From contig CP013997.1 in the NCBI GenBank assembly GCA_001534745.1, forward strand, positions 1,240,001 to 1,304,000: 64,000 bases of DNA, written 5' to 3'. Of this stretch, positions 17,755-26,500 are shown in pieces (the first letter of the stretch is position 1; every line of letters starts with the position of its first letter). Source of the DNA: Pseudomonas monteilii. GTDB taxonomy: Bacteria; Pseudomonadota; Gammaproteobacteria; Pseudomonadales; Pseudomonadaceae. Under the pieces are notes generated by a model, which was not told the origin of the DNA, did not search any database, and was given only the letters and a program-made list of their open reading frames with translations. The position numbers and the translations under genes are program-made.

Positions 17755-18474
17755 ATGACCAGGCCTCTTCTGCTGGTGGCGGCCTTGGTCTTCGTCAGCC
17801 CAGGTGCCTGGGCCCAGCAGATCCAGCGGCAGTTGGGCGATTTCGACTTCAAGCTCGGTACGACCCCCTCACGCAGCATGGCCCAAGGGCTGATCGCCCC
17901 GAGTGCGGTCAGCTCGTTCCACGGTGGCCTGGATTTTACCCACCCCAGTGGGCTGTATTTCGGCCAGTTCGCCCCGAGCATGGGCATCGCACCGACCTCC
18001 ACCTTGCAGCTGGACAGCTACCTGGGCTATCGCCACCGCTTCGACACCAGCCTGGGATATGAAGTGGGCATGATCCATTACAGCTATCCCGAAATCTCCG
18101 GGGGCGACAGCCATGCCGTGTACGGCGGGCTGACGATGCTGGGCAGTCGCCTGGGGGGTGCGCTCAACGACAATCCGGACAACCGCACCGGCACGCTGTA
18201 TGCCGACCTGGGGCAGGTGCCGTTGCTCGACATTGGTGTGACGTTCAAGGTCGCCCATCATCGTCTGGGCACGCCTTTCACCATCGGCGGTGGCGGTGAG
18301 GTCAACGCGTTCAGCGACTGGTCGGTGAAGCTGTCTCGGCCTTGGCTGGGCATGGACCTGGACCTGATCTACAGCGGGTCGGACCTGAGCGGCAGTGGCT
18401 GCGACGTGTATTCGGGCATCAATGCCCAGTGCGACAGCATGGTCATGCTCAAGGCCCAGCGCAGTTTCTTCTGA
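17755..18474 (+). CDS. TorF-family putative outer-membrane porin
   Basis: A 239-aa exported protein with signal peptide MTRPLLLVAALVFVSPGAWA, then alternating hydrophobic strands rich in Gly/Tyr and a terminal Phe (RSFF), as expected for a small beta-barrel. FDFKLGTTPSRSMAQGL and GGLDFTHPSGLYFGQF match the TorF (TIGR02001) pattern. AGGAG lies 9 nt before the ATG. The transported solute is unknown. Confidence 0.78.
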   Translation: MTRPLLLVAALVFVSPGAWAQQIQRQLGDFDFKLGTTPSRSMAQGLIAPSAVSSFHGGLDFTHPSGLYFGQFAPSMGIAPTSTLQLDSYLGYRHRFDTSLGYEVGMIHYSYPEISGGDSHAVYGGLTMLGSRLGGALNDNPDNRTGTLYADLGQVPLLDIGVTFKVAHHRLGTPFTIGGGGEVNAFSDWSVKLSRPWLGMDLDLIYSGSDLSGSGCDVYSGINAQCDSMVMLKAQRSFF

Positions 18475-18558
18475 CGGCCTGACTGGCGCGGTTGAGTCGT
18501 TGCCTGGGCGATCGTGTCCAATGGACAGGCATGCTCGCCACCTGTGGGAGACGATGAG

Positions 18559-18738
18559 TTGGGCAAAGACAGCGAGAACCCCTGCACCTCGAACTGCAAG
18601 ATCCGCGACGGCGTGTGCACCGGGTGCGGGCGGTTGAAGGACGAGATCCGTGAATGGAAACGCCTGAAGAAAGGCGAGCGCGCCGAGGTGGTCAGGCAGG
18701 CCAAGGCCCGCTTGAAGGCGTTGAAGAAAAAGAAGTGA
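18559..18738 (+). CDS. DUF1289 protein (cysteine-rich)
   Basis: A small soluble protein with the DUF1289 core NPCTSNCKIRDGVCTGCGR (four cysteines, possibly metal-binding) and a lysine-rich tail (ALKKKK). I chose the TTG at 18559 because GGGAG (18546-18550) lies 8 nt upstream. A GTG at 18514 would add 15 residues but has only a weak site. Function unknown. Confidence 0.7.
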   Translation: MGKDSENPCTSNCKIRDGVCTGCGRLKDEIREWKRLKKGERAEVVRQAKARLKALKKKK

Positions 18739-18770
18739 CCCGCCTGGCTGGCGAGGGCGCCTGCGCTGCC

Positions 18771-18800
18771 GTCATCGCGGGCAAGCCCGCTCCCACAGGG
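18771..18800 (-). repeat. single type-1 REP
   Basis: TCATCGCGGGCAAGCCCGCT followed by CCCACAGG is one isolated REP 35 bp after the DUF1289 gene. No gene is seen between 18739 and the IS at 19056. Confidence 0.8.
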
Positions 18801-18888
18801 GAGTGCTTTGAACAGAGCTTCGATGCAGTCTAGACCCTCATGACCACGCCGCGGTAAGGCCGGCCACCATGGACCTGTGGGAGTCCGC

Positions 18889-19047
18889 CTTGGCGCCGCG
18901 CTGTCGCGCAGAGAACATGGCGATAGTTGGCAAGATCCGAAGCTTCATTGCTAACTGATTTTAGGGCCGCTTTGCGGCCCATCGCGGCACAGGGGCCGCT
19001 CCTACACCCGTAGCCCCACCGCGGGGTTGCAGGCTATCGCGGTCACC
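18889..19047 (+). repeat. dispersed ~160-bp repeat, copy A (inverted copy B at 43796-43966)
   Basis: After GGAGTCCGCC this stretch reads GCGCCGCGCTGTCGCGCAGA, GAACATGGCGATAG, GCTTCATTGCTAACTGAT and GCCGCTTTGCGGCCCATC, then runs into a type-2 REP. The reverse complement of 43796-43966 carries the same blocks with scattered substitutions and one small insertion. The REP end of copy A is broken by IS copy 2. Confidence 0.8.
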
Positions 19048-19078
19048 TGTGGGAGATTCTATGGTAATTGCCAAGCGC

Positions 19079-20026
19079 TTAAGCGGTTTTGGGACGATAT
19101 TCCTCTCCGCTTCTGATCAGGGCAAAGACCACTCGAGCCAGCTTGCGGGCCAGCATGACCAGGACTTGAGTCTTTTTAAAACCGCGGCTCTGCTTGTCTT
19201 CGTAAAACGTTTTCCAAGCAGCTGTCCTGCCTGCTGACATCGCCGCGTTGTGCAGCAAACGACGGACCTCTGGATCGCCTCGTTTGGTCAACGTCGAGCG
19301 TTCTTTTTTCTTGCCCGACTGAGCCACTCGCAGGTCCATTCCTAGAAAGGCGATAAAGGCATCGGCACTCTTGAACTCGCCTCGCTGGTAGGTGGCGACC
19401 AAACGCGCAGCGGTAAGAAAACCAATACCTTCAACTTTCATACACTGCTTTACTAACGGCATCAGTCCTGCCTGGTCGAGCAGCTTCTTGATCATGTTTT
19501 CAATGAGGTCTTCAAGGCGCTTCATCGAGGTGAGCTGGGACTTCAAAAGGCTCTTGAGCAGCGGCTCACCCTCCCAGCTCAGTCTCAGCGCTGTACGCGT
19601 CTGGACGAGCATCGCGCGCCTGCGAAACAGGCTGACAAGGTCGCGATAGAGCGTCGAAGGTGGGATCCAGGGGCTAAGGTTGACGCCTTCGTTCTTGAGG
19701 TACCGGGCCAGTACCCTTGCATCGATCGGGTCGGTCTTGGCGCGTGAACCAATACCTTTTCGGTAGTGACTCAGGGCATAACCATCCATCAAGTAAAGGG
19801 TATGTCCTGCTTCATGGACCATATCGGTAAACAGCAGGTGATAGACATTGGTGGCTTCGATTGCAATCGAGACCTTTCCGTGTAATGCCTTGATCCATTG
19901 CTTGATGGCCGTCTTGTTGTTGGCAATAGTGCTCAACTGTCCGGAGCTGTCTTCGTAAATGACGAGTTCAGCCTTAGCAACGTCGACGCCTATGATCGTG
20001 CTGTGTTCGGATGATGGCATTGCCAT
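19079..20026 (-). CDS. IS110-family transposase (DEDD recombinase), copy 2
   Basis: 315 aa with the same DEDD residues (D15, E57, D99, D102) and C-terminal AAMSAGR box as copy 1. It differs by NEGVNLSPW versus NEGANLTPW, LLKSLLK versus LLKNLLK and a PKTA rather than PKAA end. The frame is intact and the ribosome site is the same, so it is presumably active. The two genes point toward each other. Confidence 0.93.
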   Translation of the reverse strand: MAMPSSEHSTIIGVDVAKAELVIYEDSSGQLSTIANNKTAIKQWIKALHGKVSIAIEATNVYHLLFTDMVHEAGHTLYLMDGYALSHYRKGIGSRAKTDPIDARVLARYLKNEGVNLSPWIPPSTLYRDLVSLFRRRAMLVQTRTALRLSWEGEPLLKSLLKSQLTSMKRLEDLIENMIKKLLDQAGLMPLVKQCMKVEGIGFLTAARLVATYQRGEFKSADAFIAFLGMDLRVAQSGKKKERSTLTKRGDPEVRRLLHNAAMSAGRTAAWKTFYEDKQSRGFKKTQVLVMLARKLARVVFALIRSGEEYRPKTA

Positions 20027-20064
20027 GAGCGCGTCTCCGCAGGTAAGGTCTAAGGGCTTGAAGG

Positions 20065-20219
20065 GCCACCCAGAGGCGCAGGCTTGTACTTTCGTCGGTC
20101 AAAACCGGAAGCATTCCTTATCGGCGCTTGGGTGAAGGGAGGAGGGGCGAAATCTCCCACGGTCTGTACTGCGCGAACAGTCAGAAGCGGATCTAGTCCC
20201 TCCTCCTCCCTTCAAGTCC
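20065..20219 (-). ncRNA. putative bridge RNA of IS110 copy 2
   Basis: Reverse complement of the copy-1 leader, with the two stem-loops and all four candidate guide segments unchanged (for example CTCCCAC at 20154-20160 is the complement of the GTGGGAG guide). Limits are inferred as for copy 1. Confidence 0.6.
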
Positions 20220-20228
20220 TACCATACA

Positions 20229-20382
20229 AGCGGCCCCAGTGCCGCGATTGGGCCCGCAGGGCCCACAAAATCCTGAACTTATTCCTCTTAAAATCGAAAA
20301 GATATTTTATGTTCTGTGGGAGCGGGCTTGCCCGCGATAGCGTCCGTCCCGTCGCCGCCGCCTTCATCGCGGGCATGCTCCA
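20229..20382. repeat. REP remnant, AT-rich linker and type-1 REP pair left of IS copy 2
   Basis: 20229-20270 is the type-2 REP arm broken by the IS (GCGGCCCCAGTGCCGCGATT, then GGGCCCGCAGGGCCCACAAA). 20271-20313 is an AT-rich linker (AAAAGATATTTTATGTTCTG). 20315-20345 and 20366-20382 are facing type-1 REPs, the second degraded (GCGGGCATGCTCC). The gap to the TonB receptor gene holds no ORF. Confidence 0.75.
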
Positions 20383-20430
20383 TAAAAGCCAACGCCGTCG
20401 ACAGCGTCGGCGCCCCCAGGTCTGGCACCT

Positions 20431-22530
20431 TCAGTAGGTCCAGGTCACCGATGCCGTCAGATTGCGCGGCGCCCCGTAGTTCGAGCTGCTACCGGTCTGC
20501 AGCGATTGCAGGTACTTGCGGTCGGTCACGTTGTTGAGGTTCAGCGACGTGCTCCAGTGCGCGTCGATGTCGTAGGTGGTCATCAGGTCCAGCAAGGCAT
20601 AGGCCTCCTGGCGCGCTTCATGGTACGTGTCGCTGCGCACCGCGCTCTGCCAGCTCAAACGGCCACCGACCTTGACCTGCGGCAGGGTCGGCAGGCGGTA
20701 GGTGAGCAGGCTGCGCACGCTATGGCTGGGGACGAACTGACGCGCCTTGTCGCCCTCAGGGTCTTCGATCCGTACGTAGGTGTAGCCGGCCAGCACGTTC
20801 AGACCAGGCAGCAGCTCGCCCGACGCCTCCAGCTCGATGCCGTGGCTCTTGTAGTCCACCCCTTCGTACAGGTAGCGGTTGCCCTCGTACACCGGGTTGG
20901 CGGCCACGTTCTCCTGGCGGGTCTTGAACAGCGCGGCGGACAGGTCCAGGCGCTGGTCCATGAGGCTACCCTTGATCCCCACCTCGGCACTGGTGCCTTC
21001 CAGCGGGTCGAGCAACCCACCGTCCAGGGCTGCGTCGTATTGCGGGCTGAAGATCTGCGTCCAGCTGCCATACACCGCCCATTGCGGGGTCAGGTCATAC
21101 ACCAGGCCGGTGTACGGGGTGACCTTGCCGTGCTCGCGGGTGTAGTGCGAGCTGCCGTAGCTGTCGCCTTCGCCGTCGGCGCTGAGCATCCGTGCGCCGA
21201 GGATCCAATGCAGGTCGTCGATCACGCTGAAGCGGGCCCCGGCGTACAGGCTCTTCTGGCGGTCGGTGAAGTTCTGGGTATTGGCTTCGCTGGTATAGGC
21301 CAAGGAGGGTCGAAGGATGCGGCCGGCCAGCGCTTCGGAGAAGGACGAGTCGAAATAGCCGTCCTCACTGACGTTGTAGCCGCGTTCCGTGTGGTGCGTA
21401 CGCCCGTAATTGGCCCCCAGGGTCAGCTCGTGATCCCGGCCCAGCAGCGTGAACGGCCCGGAGAGCTGCGCTTCGCCGATCAGCTGATGCTCGTCGCTGG
21501 TGGTGTCGCTGGCGTACGAGGTCGCGGCGTCGCCGACCACGTTGTACAGGTAGAACATGTTGGTGTCCTGCTTCTGCGAGACACCGGTCACCGTCAGTTT
21601 GCCGTTCCAGCCGTTGCCGAACGCGTGGGTCAGCTCGGCGAACGCCCGTTGCGTGTGTAGGTTCCAGTAGGTCCAGGGCTGGCCCACGCTGGTGCTGCGG
21701 CTGCTGTAGTGAAGGGCCCGGCCGCTGGCATCGACCAGGGGCAGGTTGCCCCAACTGCTGCCATTGGCATCGCTGTTGTGCTGGGAGAAACCCACGGTCA
21801 GGGTATCGGCGTCGGAAAGGTCGAACGCCAGCAGCCCGGCGGCCACGTTCAGCTCGTGGCCATAGCGATCCAGGTAGGAATTGCCTTTGTCATGGGCATA
21901 AATGAAGCGCCCACGCACGTTCCCGCTGTCGGTGAGCGGGCCGGACACGTCGGCGGCGATGCGCCGGTTGTCCCAGGCACCGGCGCTGACGCCGATCGAG
22001 GCCTGGGGCGTGAGGGTAGGGCGCTTGCGCACGAAGTTGACCGTGGCCGACGGATTGCCCGTGCCGCTCATCAAGCCATTGGCGCCGTGCAGCACGTCGA
22101 TCTGCTCGTATTCGGCCAGGTCCTGCGCGCCGATCAGGGTCGTCGCTGCGAACGGCATGCCCATGCCGTCGTACTCGAACGTGTCGATGGTGAAGCCGCG
22201 CGAGGTGAAGATCGTGCGATCGGTCTCGATCTGCTCGACCGTGACCGATGGCGCGGCACGCAGGGCCTGCCTGACGTCGTTGATGCGAAAGTCATCGATC
22301 TGCTCACGCGTTACGGTGGTCACCGCCTGCGGCGTTTCCTGCTTGGACAGCCCCAGGCGCGTGGTGCTGCTGGCGGTCCGGCCCTGATAGCCCTCGCTCA
22401 AGCCGCCGTCGGCTTCACTGTTGCTTTCGACCTGAATGTTGGGCAGGACCACTTCGGTGGCGGCCATGAGGGACTGGGGGTGGCTACAGACACCGGCAAG
22501 CAGTACGAGGGCAGAAAAACGAGGGTTCAA
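20431..22530 (-). CDS. TonB-dependent siderophore receptor
   Basis: A 699-aa outer-membrane receptor. After an N-terminal signal region (cleavage probably after LMAA) come a TonB-box-like stretch (EVVLPNIQVES), a plug domain (KQETPQAVTTVTREQI, DVLHGANGLMSGTGNPSATVNF) and a 22-strand-type barrel ending in an aromatic residue (TASVTWTY), typical of FpvA/FoxA-like ferric-siderophore receptors. It lacks the extra N-terminal signalling domain of FpvA, and no sigma/anti-sigma pair adjoins it, so it is not a cell-surface-signalling receptor. Upstream AT-rich DNA has Fur-like sequence. The cognate siderophore is unknown. Confidence 0.88.
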   Translation of the reverse strand: MNPRFSALVLLAGVCSHPQSLMAATEVVLPNIQVESNSEADGGLSEGYQGRTASSTTRLGLSKQETPQAVTTVTREQIDDFRINDVRQALRAAPSVTVEQIETDRTIFTSRGFTIDTFEYDGMGMPFAATTLIGAQDLAEYEQIDVLHGANGLMSGTGNPSATVNFVRKRPTLTPQASIGVSAGAWDNRRIAADVSGPLTDSGNVRGRFIYAHDKGNSYLDRYGHELNVAAGLLAFDLSDADTLTVGFSQHNSDANGSSWGNLPLVDASGRALHYSSRSTSVGQPWTYWNLHTQRAFAELTHAFGNGWNGKLTVTGVSQKQDTNMFYLYNVVGDAATSYASDTTSDEHQLIGEAQLSGPFTLLGRDHELTLGANYGRTHHTERGYNVSEDGYFDSSFSEALAGRILRPSLAYTSEANTQNFTDRQKSLYAGARFSVIDDLHWILGARMLSADGEGDSYGSSHYTREHGKVTPYTGLVYDLTPQWAVYGSWTQIFSPQYDAALDGGLLDPLEGTSAEVGIKGSLMDQRLDLSAALFKTRQENVAANPVYEGNRYLYEGVDYKSHGIELEASGELLPGLNVLAGYTYVRIEDPEGDKARQFVPSHSVRSLLTYRLPTLPQVKVGGRLSWQSAVRSDTYHEARQEAYALLDLMTTYDIDAHWSTSLNLNNVTDRKYLQSLQTGSSSNYGAPRNLTASVTWTY

Positions 22531-22598
22531 GGGAGCCTGTTCCTGAGTCGAGCGAAAGGACGCGAATGAAGCAATTTCGCAAATGAGAATTCGACGCA

Positions 22599-22617
22599 GA
22601 TAATATCAATTCTTTTA
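22599..22617 (-). promoter_or_regulatory. weak Fur-box-like sequence upstream of the TonB receptor
   Basis: GATAATATCAATTCTTTTA matches 12 of 19 positions of the Fur consensus by my count; an overlapping candidate at 22579-22597 (AAATGAGAAT core) matches fewer. The region is much more AT-rich than its surroundings and sits 70-90 bp before the receptor start, where a Fur-repressed promoter is expected. Confidence 0.35.
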
Positions 22618-22806
22618 TATTGTTCTCACAATGTGTTAACAAAATTTTCCCCCGCGCAACGGGCCCGACGAGGCTGGGCAAGGGCAGACGGTGAACTAAA
22701 GCTGTCAAGGTGCAATCACTTTCTCTGCAACGTCCGCGCGACCCTGATGGCCCAGCGTATCCACGTCAAGCCGTGATCCAGGTCGCTGAACCCTGAGGAG
22801 ACCGCC

Positions 22807-23235
22807 GTGACCGCAACTGCCTACCCCCTTCATCGCTGCCGGCCCGGGCCGCTGCATGCGATCCTGCTCGCCGGCGCCGTACCGCTGTTTCTGGGCGCGC
22901 TGCTCAGCGACATCGCCTATGCCAAGACCTACCAGATCCAGTGGAGCAACTTCGCCTCGTGGCTGATCGCAGGCGGGCTGCTGTTCGCCGGGCTGGCCTT
23001 GCTGTTCGCGCTGGTCAACCTGGTGCGTGCCGAGCGCAAGGGCGGTCGCCCGGCGCTGTACTTCGTGCTGCTGCTGGTGACCTGGGTGCTGGGTCTGGTC
23101 GGTGCCTTCGAACACGCCAAGGATGCCTGGGCGATGATGCCGTCGGGCCTCGTGCTCTCCGCCATCGTCACCGTGCTGTCGCTGATCACTGCCTGGATCG
23201 GTCTGACCGGTCTGCGCTCGGAGGATGTGGCATGA
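22807..23235 (+). CDS. DUF2231-type membrane protein
   Basis: A 142-aa inner-membrane protein with four hydrophobic helices (~18-36, ~48-70, ~84-100, ~112-133), consistent with DUF2231. GAGGAG precedes the ATG. The last codon overlaps the following lipoprotein gene (ATGA). DUF2231 proteins often pair with sorbosone-dehydrogenase-like proteins; a role as a membrane partner or electron carrier is only a guess. Confidence 0.78.
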   Translation: MTATAYPLHRCRPGPLHAILLAGAVPLFLGALLSDIAYAKTYQIQWSNFASWLIAGGLLFAGLALLFALVNLVRAERKGGRPALYFVLLLVTWVLGLVGAFEHAKDAWAMMPSGLVLSAIVTVLSLITAWIGLTGLRSEDVA

Positions 23236-24527
23236 AACCGACCTATGCATTGACGGCCCTGAGCATGGCCCTGCTGCTGAGCGGCTGTGGCGACACCAAC
23301 CCTGACGCGACCCAGGCCCGCGGGCCGGACCCGAAGCTGCCCGAGCAACAGCGCGGCCTGCTGCCGAGCATGAAGATCGCCGAGCCGAGCGCCTGGGGCG
23401 ACCGTACCCCCACGGTGCCGGAGGGCTACGCGATCACGGCGATCGCCAAGGACCTGAAGATTCCGCGCCAGACCCTGGTGCTGCCCAATGGCGACATCCT
23501 GGTCGCCGAAGGCCGCGGTGGCAATGCCGCCAAGCTCAAGCCCAAGGACGTGATCGCCGGTTACATCAAGGCCAAGGGCAATACCCAGGTCAAGGGCGGC
23601 AACCGCCTGACCTTGCTGCGTGACGCCGATGGCGACGGGCGCTACGAGGTGCAGACGGTGTTCGCCGAGAACCTCAATGCGCCGTATGGCCTGGCCCTGG
23701 CCAACGGCAAGCTGTACGTCGCCAACCAGGACGCCCTGGTGACCTTCGACTACACCGAGGGGCAGACCCAGGCCAGTGGTGCCCCGGTCACGCTCACCGA
23801 GCTGCCGTCGCAGATCAACCACCACTGGACCAAGTCCCTGGCGGTCAGCGACGACGGCCGCTTCCTCTACGTGGGCATCGGCTCGAACAGCAACATCACC
23901 GAGCGTGGCATGGAGGCCGAGGTGGACCGCGCCGTGGTCTGGCAGATCGATGCCCAGACCGGTGCGCACAAACCCTACGTGACCGGCATCCGCAACCCCA
24001 CGGCCCTGACCATCCAGCCTGGTACCGGGCAAGTGTGGGCGGTGGTCAACGAGCGTGACGAACTGGGGCCGGACCTGGTGCCGGACTACCTCAGCTCGCT
24101 GAAGGAAGGCGCCTTCTATGGCTGGCCCTACAGCTACTGGGGCCAGAACGTCGACCCGCGCGCCCAGCCGCAGGATCCGGCCAAGGTCGCCGCCGCCATC
24201 AAGCCGGACTACAGCCTGGGTTCGCACGTGGCCGCGCTGGGCGTGGACTTCTCGCTGCCGGCCATGGGTGAGCGCTTCGCCGATGGCGTGTTCGTCGGCG
24301 AGCATGGCAGCTGGAACCGCTCCGATCCGGTGGGCTACAAGGTCATCTTCGTGCCGTTCCGCGATGGCAAGCCAGCCGGTGAACCGGTCGACTTCGCCAC
24401 GGGCTTCCGTGACGACGACGGCAAGACCCGTGGCCGTCCGGTGGGCGTGACGGTGGACCCGAAAGGCGCGCTGATCATCGCCGACGACCTGGCCAACACG
24501 GTCTGGCGGGTGACGCGTACGCCATGA
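23232..24527 (+). CDS. PQQ-type sorbosone dehydrogenase family lipoprotein
   Basis: A 431-aa periplasmic lipoprotein (lipobox LLLSGC near residue 18) with a six-bladed beta-propeller of the soluble glucose/sorbosone dehydrogenase type: LPNGDILVAEGRGG, LNAPYGLALANGKLYVAN, HHWTKSLAVSDDGRFLYVG, GIRNPTALTIQPGTG, GEHGSWNRSDP. Relatives oxidise sugars or aldehydes with PQQ. The start ATG at 23232 overlaps the upstream stop, so the pair is co-translated. A strong hairpin follows. The substrate is unknown. Confidence 0.85.
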   Translation: MKPTYALTALSMALLLSGCGDTNPDATQARGPDPKLPEQQRGLLPSMKIAEPSAWGDRTPTVPEGYAITAIAKDLKIPRQTLVLPNGDILVAEGRGGNAAKLKPKDVIAGYIKAKGNTQVKGGNRLTLLRDADGDGRYEVQTVFAENLNAPYGLALANGKLYVANQDALVTFDYTEGQTQASGAPVTLTELPSQINHHWTKSLAVSDDGRFLYVGIGSNSNITERGMEAEVDRAVVWQIDAQTGAHKPYVTGIRNPTALTIQPGTGQVWAVVNERDELGPDLVPDYLSSLKEGAFYGWPYSYWGQNVDPRAQPQDPAKVAAAIKPDYSLGSHVAALGVDFSLPAMGERFADGVFVGEHGSWNRSDPVGYKVIFVPFRDGKPAGEPVDFATGFRDDDGKTRGRPVGVTVDPKGALIIADDLANTVWRVTRTP

Positions 24528-24532
24528 CGGCA

Positions 24533-24562
24533 AAGGCTGCCCGGCTCAGGCGGGGCAGCCTT
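24533..24562 (+). terminator. hairpin after the DUF2231/sorbosone dehydrogenase operon
   Basis: AAGGCTGCCC and GGGCAGCCTT form a perfect 10-bp stem with a 10-nt loop, starting 6 nt after the stop. The terminal AA/TT pairs give a short U-tract only. Confidence 0.6.
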
Positions 24563-24661
24563 GCAGGTCCGGGCCTTGGGTTTCTCGACAGGCAAGCGTA
24601 TTGCCGTCACCTGTGAGACCATGGCCCGGTGTTCGGCCATGCAGTCACCAGAAAACACCCG

Positions 24662-25558
24662 ATGAAGACACCAAAACGGATTGAGCCGCTGATCGAAGAT
24701 GGTCTGGTCGACGAAGTCGTCCGGCCTTTGATGAGTGGCAAGGAAGCAGCGGTCTACGTCGTCCGCTGTGGTCAGGCCCTGCGCTGCGCCAAGGTCTACA
24801 AGGAAGCCAACAAGCGGAGTTTCCGCCAGGCGGCCGAGTACCAGGAAGGGCGCAAGGTCCGCAACAGTCGCCAGGCCCGGGCCATGGCGAAAGGGTCCAA
24901 GTATGGGCGCAAGGAGGCCGAAGACGCCTGGCAGAACGCCGAAGTGGCCGCGCTGTTCCGCCTGGCCAGCGCCGGTGTACGCGTGCCCAAGCCCTACGAC
25001 TTCCTGGACGGTGTGCTGCTCATGGAGCTGGTTACCGACGCCGACGGCGATGCGGCGCCACGGCTCAACGATGTGGTGCTGGAGCCGGAGCAGGCCCGCG
25101 AGTACCACCAGTTCGTCATCCGCCAGGTGGTGCTGATGCTGTGCGCGGGCCTGGTGCATGGCGACCTGTCCGAATTCAACGTGCTGCTCGGCCCCGACGG
25201 GCCGGTGATCATCGACCTGCCGCAGGCCGTGGATGCGGCGGGCAACAACCATGCCTTCAGCATGCTGGAGCGTGATGTCGAGAACATGAGCGGTTATTTC
25301 GGCCGCTTCGACCCGTCGATCAAGCAGACGCGCTACGCGCGCGAGATCTGGTCGTTGTACCAGGCCGGCCAGCTCACCCCGGAGTCACCCTTGACGGGGC
25401 TGTACGAAGACGACACCCACGAGGCGGATGTCGGGGGCGTGCTGCGGGAAATCGAGGCGGCCCGCTTCGAGGATGCCCGCCGCCGCGCAGGTCGGGCGGA
25501 AGCGGAGCAAGGCCCGACCCGGGAGCAGGAGCCGCCACCGCCGCCCTGGTTGCAGTAA
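24662..25558 (+). CDS. RIO-family serine protein kinase
   Basis: A 298-aa cytoplasmic kinase of the RIO1 type: SGKEAAVYVVRCG (nucleotide loop), CAKVYKEANKRSF (catalytic lysine), VHGDLSEFNVLL (catalytic loop) and VIIDLPQAVD (metal-binding Asp). The C-terminus is charged and ends in a proline run. I chose ATG 24662 (MKTPKRIEPL), the start of the conserved part; an earlier in-frame GTG at 24629 is possible. Bacterial targets are unknown. Confidence 0.85.
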   Translation: MKTPKRIEPLIEDGLVDEVVRPLMSGKEAAVYVVRCGQALRCAKVYKEANKRSFRQAAEYQEGRKVRNSRQARAMAKGSKYGRKEAEDAWQNAEVAALFRLASAGVRVPKPYDFLDGVLLMELVTDADGDAAPRLNDVVLEPEQAREYHQFVIRQVVLMLCAGLVHGDLSEFNVLLGPDGPVIIDLPQAVDAAGNNHAFSMLERDVENMSGYFGRFDPSIKQTRYAREIWSLYQAGQLTPESPLTGLYEDDTHEADVGGVLREIEAARFEDARRRAGRAEAEQGPTREQEPPPPPWLQ

Positions 25559-25597
25559 GGCAAGGGCTGCCGTCGCATGCGAGGGCAGTCCGTGATT

Positions 25598-26500
25598 TCA
25601 GTGAGCCGGTGCCTGGCGTGTCGCGCTCATGAGCGTGGCGAGCACGATCACCGACGCGCCACACAGCATCCGCAGCGAAGGCTGTTCGCTGAACAGCCAC
25701 CAGGCGCCCGCGATCGCGTACACCGGTTCCAGCGCGATGATCATGCCCGCCGTGCGCGCCTGAAGACCCTCCAGACTCTTGACGAACAGAAACTGCGCCA
25801 GGCCCGTGCAGAACACGCCGAGCAGGATCAGGTGCGTCCAGTCATCGGCCTGCAGCGCGAGGGTACCTGAAGTGCCGAGCGCCAGCGGGCCGACCAGCGC
25901 GGCCACCACCACGTTCTGCCAAAAGGCGACCTGCAGGGCGTTCATGCTGGCGCCGCGGCGTCGGTTGACCACGGTCAGCACGGCGAAGGCCAACCCGGAG
26001 GCCAGTCCCCAGACCAGGCCCAACGTCCCCTGATCGAACAGGTCGAGCGATGGCACCACCAGGACCAGCCCGGTCGAGACCAGCATCAGCAGCAAGGCAT
26101 CGAGGGGGCCAAGCCGATCGCGAAAGACCAGCACGTCGATGAGCGCGATGAACGCCGGAAAGGCTGCGAACCCCAAGGTCGCCATGGCCACCCCGCCCAC
26201 CTTGACGGCGACGAAGAAGGTGACCCAGTGCGCGGCGAGCAGGGCGCCGGTCAGGAGAATCACCGGCAGGTTGCGCCAGGTCAGCGCATCCAGCAGGCGC
26301 GTGCCCTTGAGACCGGCCACGAAACCCAGGGCGATGAACGCGACGGCGGCGCGGCCAAAGGTGATGACACTGGCGTCGGCCTGGATCAGAGCGCCGAGGA
26401 TGCCGGTGAGGCCGAACAGCACGGCGGCAAGGTGCGCCACGAGCAATGCGGTGCGCGGACCGGTCGAGACGCGGGCGCCGGGGAGGGAGGTAGCGAGCAT
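25598..26500 (-). CDS. DMT-superfamily (EamA) transporter
   Basis: A 300-aa inner-membrane protein with ten predicted helices in two EamA halves (first ~20-150, second ~160-290) and the second-half signature ALEPVYAIAGAWWLFSE. It is convergent with the RIO kinase gene, 39 bp apart, with a GC-rich imperfect hairpin (25566-25590) between them. Substrate unknown. It is only distantly related to the transporter at 9.9 kb. Confidence 0.82.
   Translation of the reverse strand: MLATSLPGARVSTGPRTALLVAHLAAVLFGLTGILGALIQADASVITFGRAAVAFIALGFVAGLKGTRLLDALTWRNLPVILLTGALLAAHWVTFFVAVKVGGVAMATLGFAAFPAFIALIDVLVFRDRLGPLDALLLMLVSTGLVLVVPSLDLFDQGTLGLVWGLASGLAFAVLTVVNRRRGASMNALQVAFWQNVVVAALVGPLALGTSGTLALQADDWTHLILLGVFCTGLAQFLFVKSLEGLQARTAGMIIALEPVYAIAGAWWLFSEQPSLRMLCGASVIVLATLMSATRQAPAH

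Larger units (their letters stand above)
19056..20228 (-). mobile_element. IS110-family insertion sequence, copy 2 (1173 bp, inverted relative to copy 1)
   Basis: Same length and ends as copy 1, in the opposite orientation. Its flanks are GTGGGAG (19049-19055) and AGCGGCCCC (from 20229), the same REP position with the CT core (AG on this strand) on both sides. The non-coding left end reads identically to copy 1, while the transposase gene carries several substitutions. Confidence 0.9.

Noticed and set aside
9715..19055. Compound transposon formed by the two IS110 copies
   Set aside because: IS110 elements move one by one through a circular form and the copies are inverted; the genes between them look like ordinary Pseudomonas genes with normal codon use.
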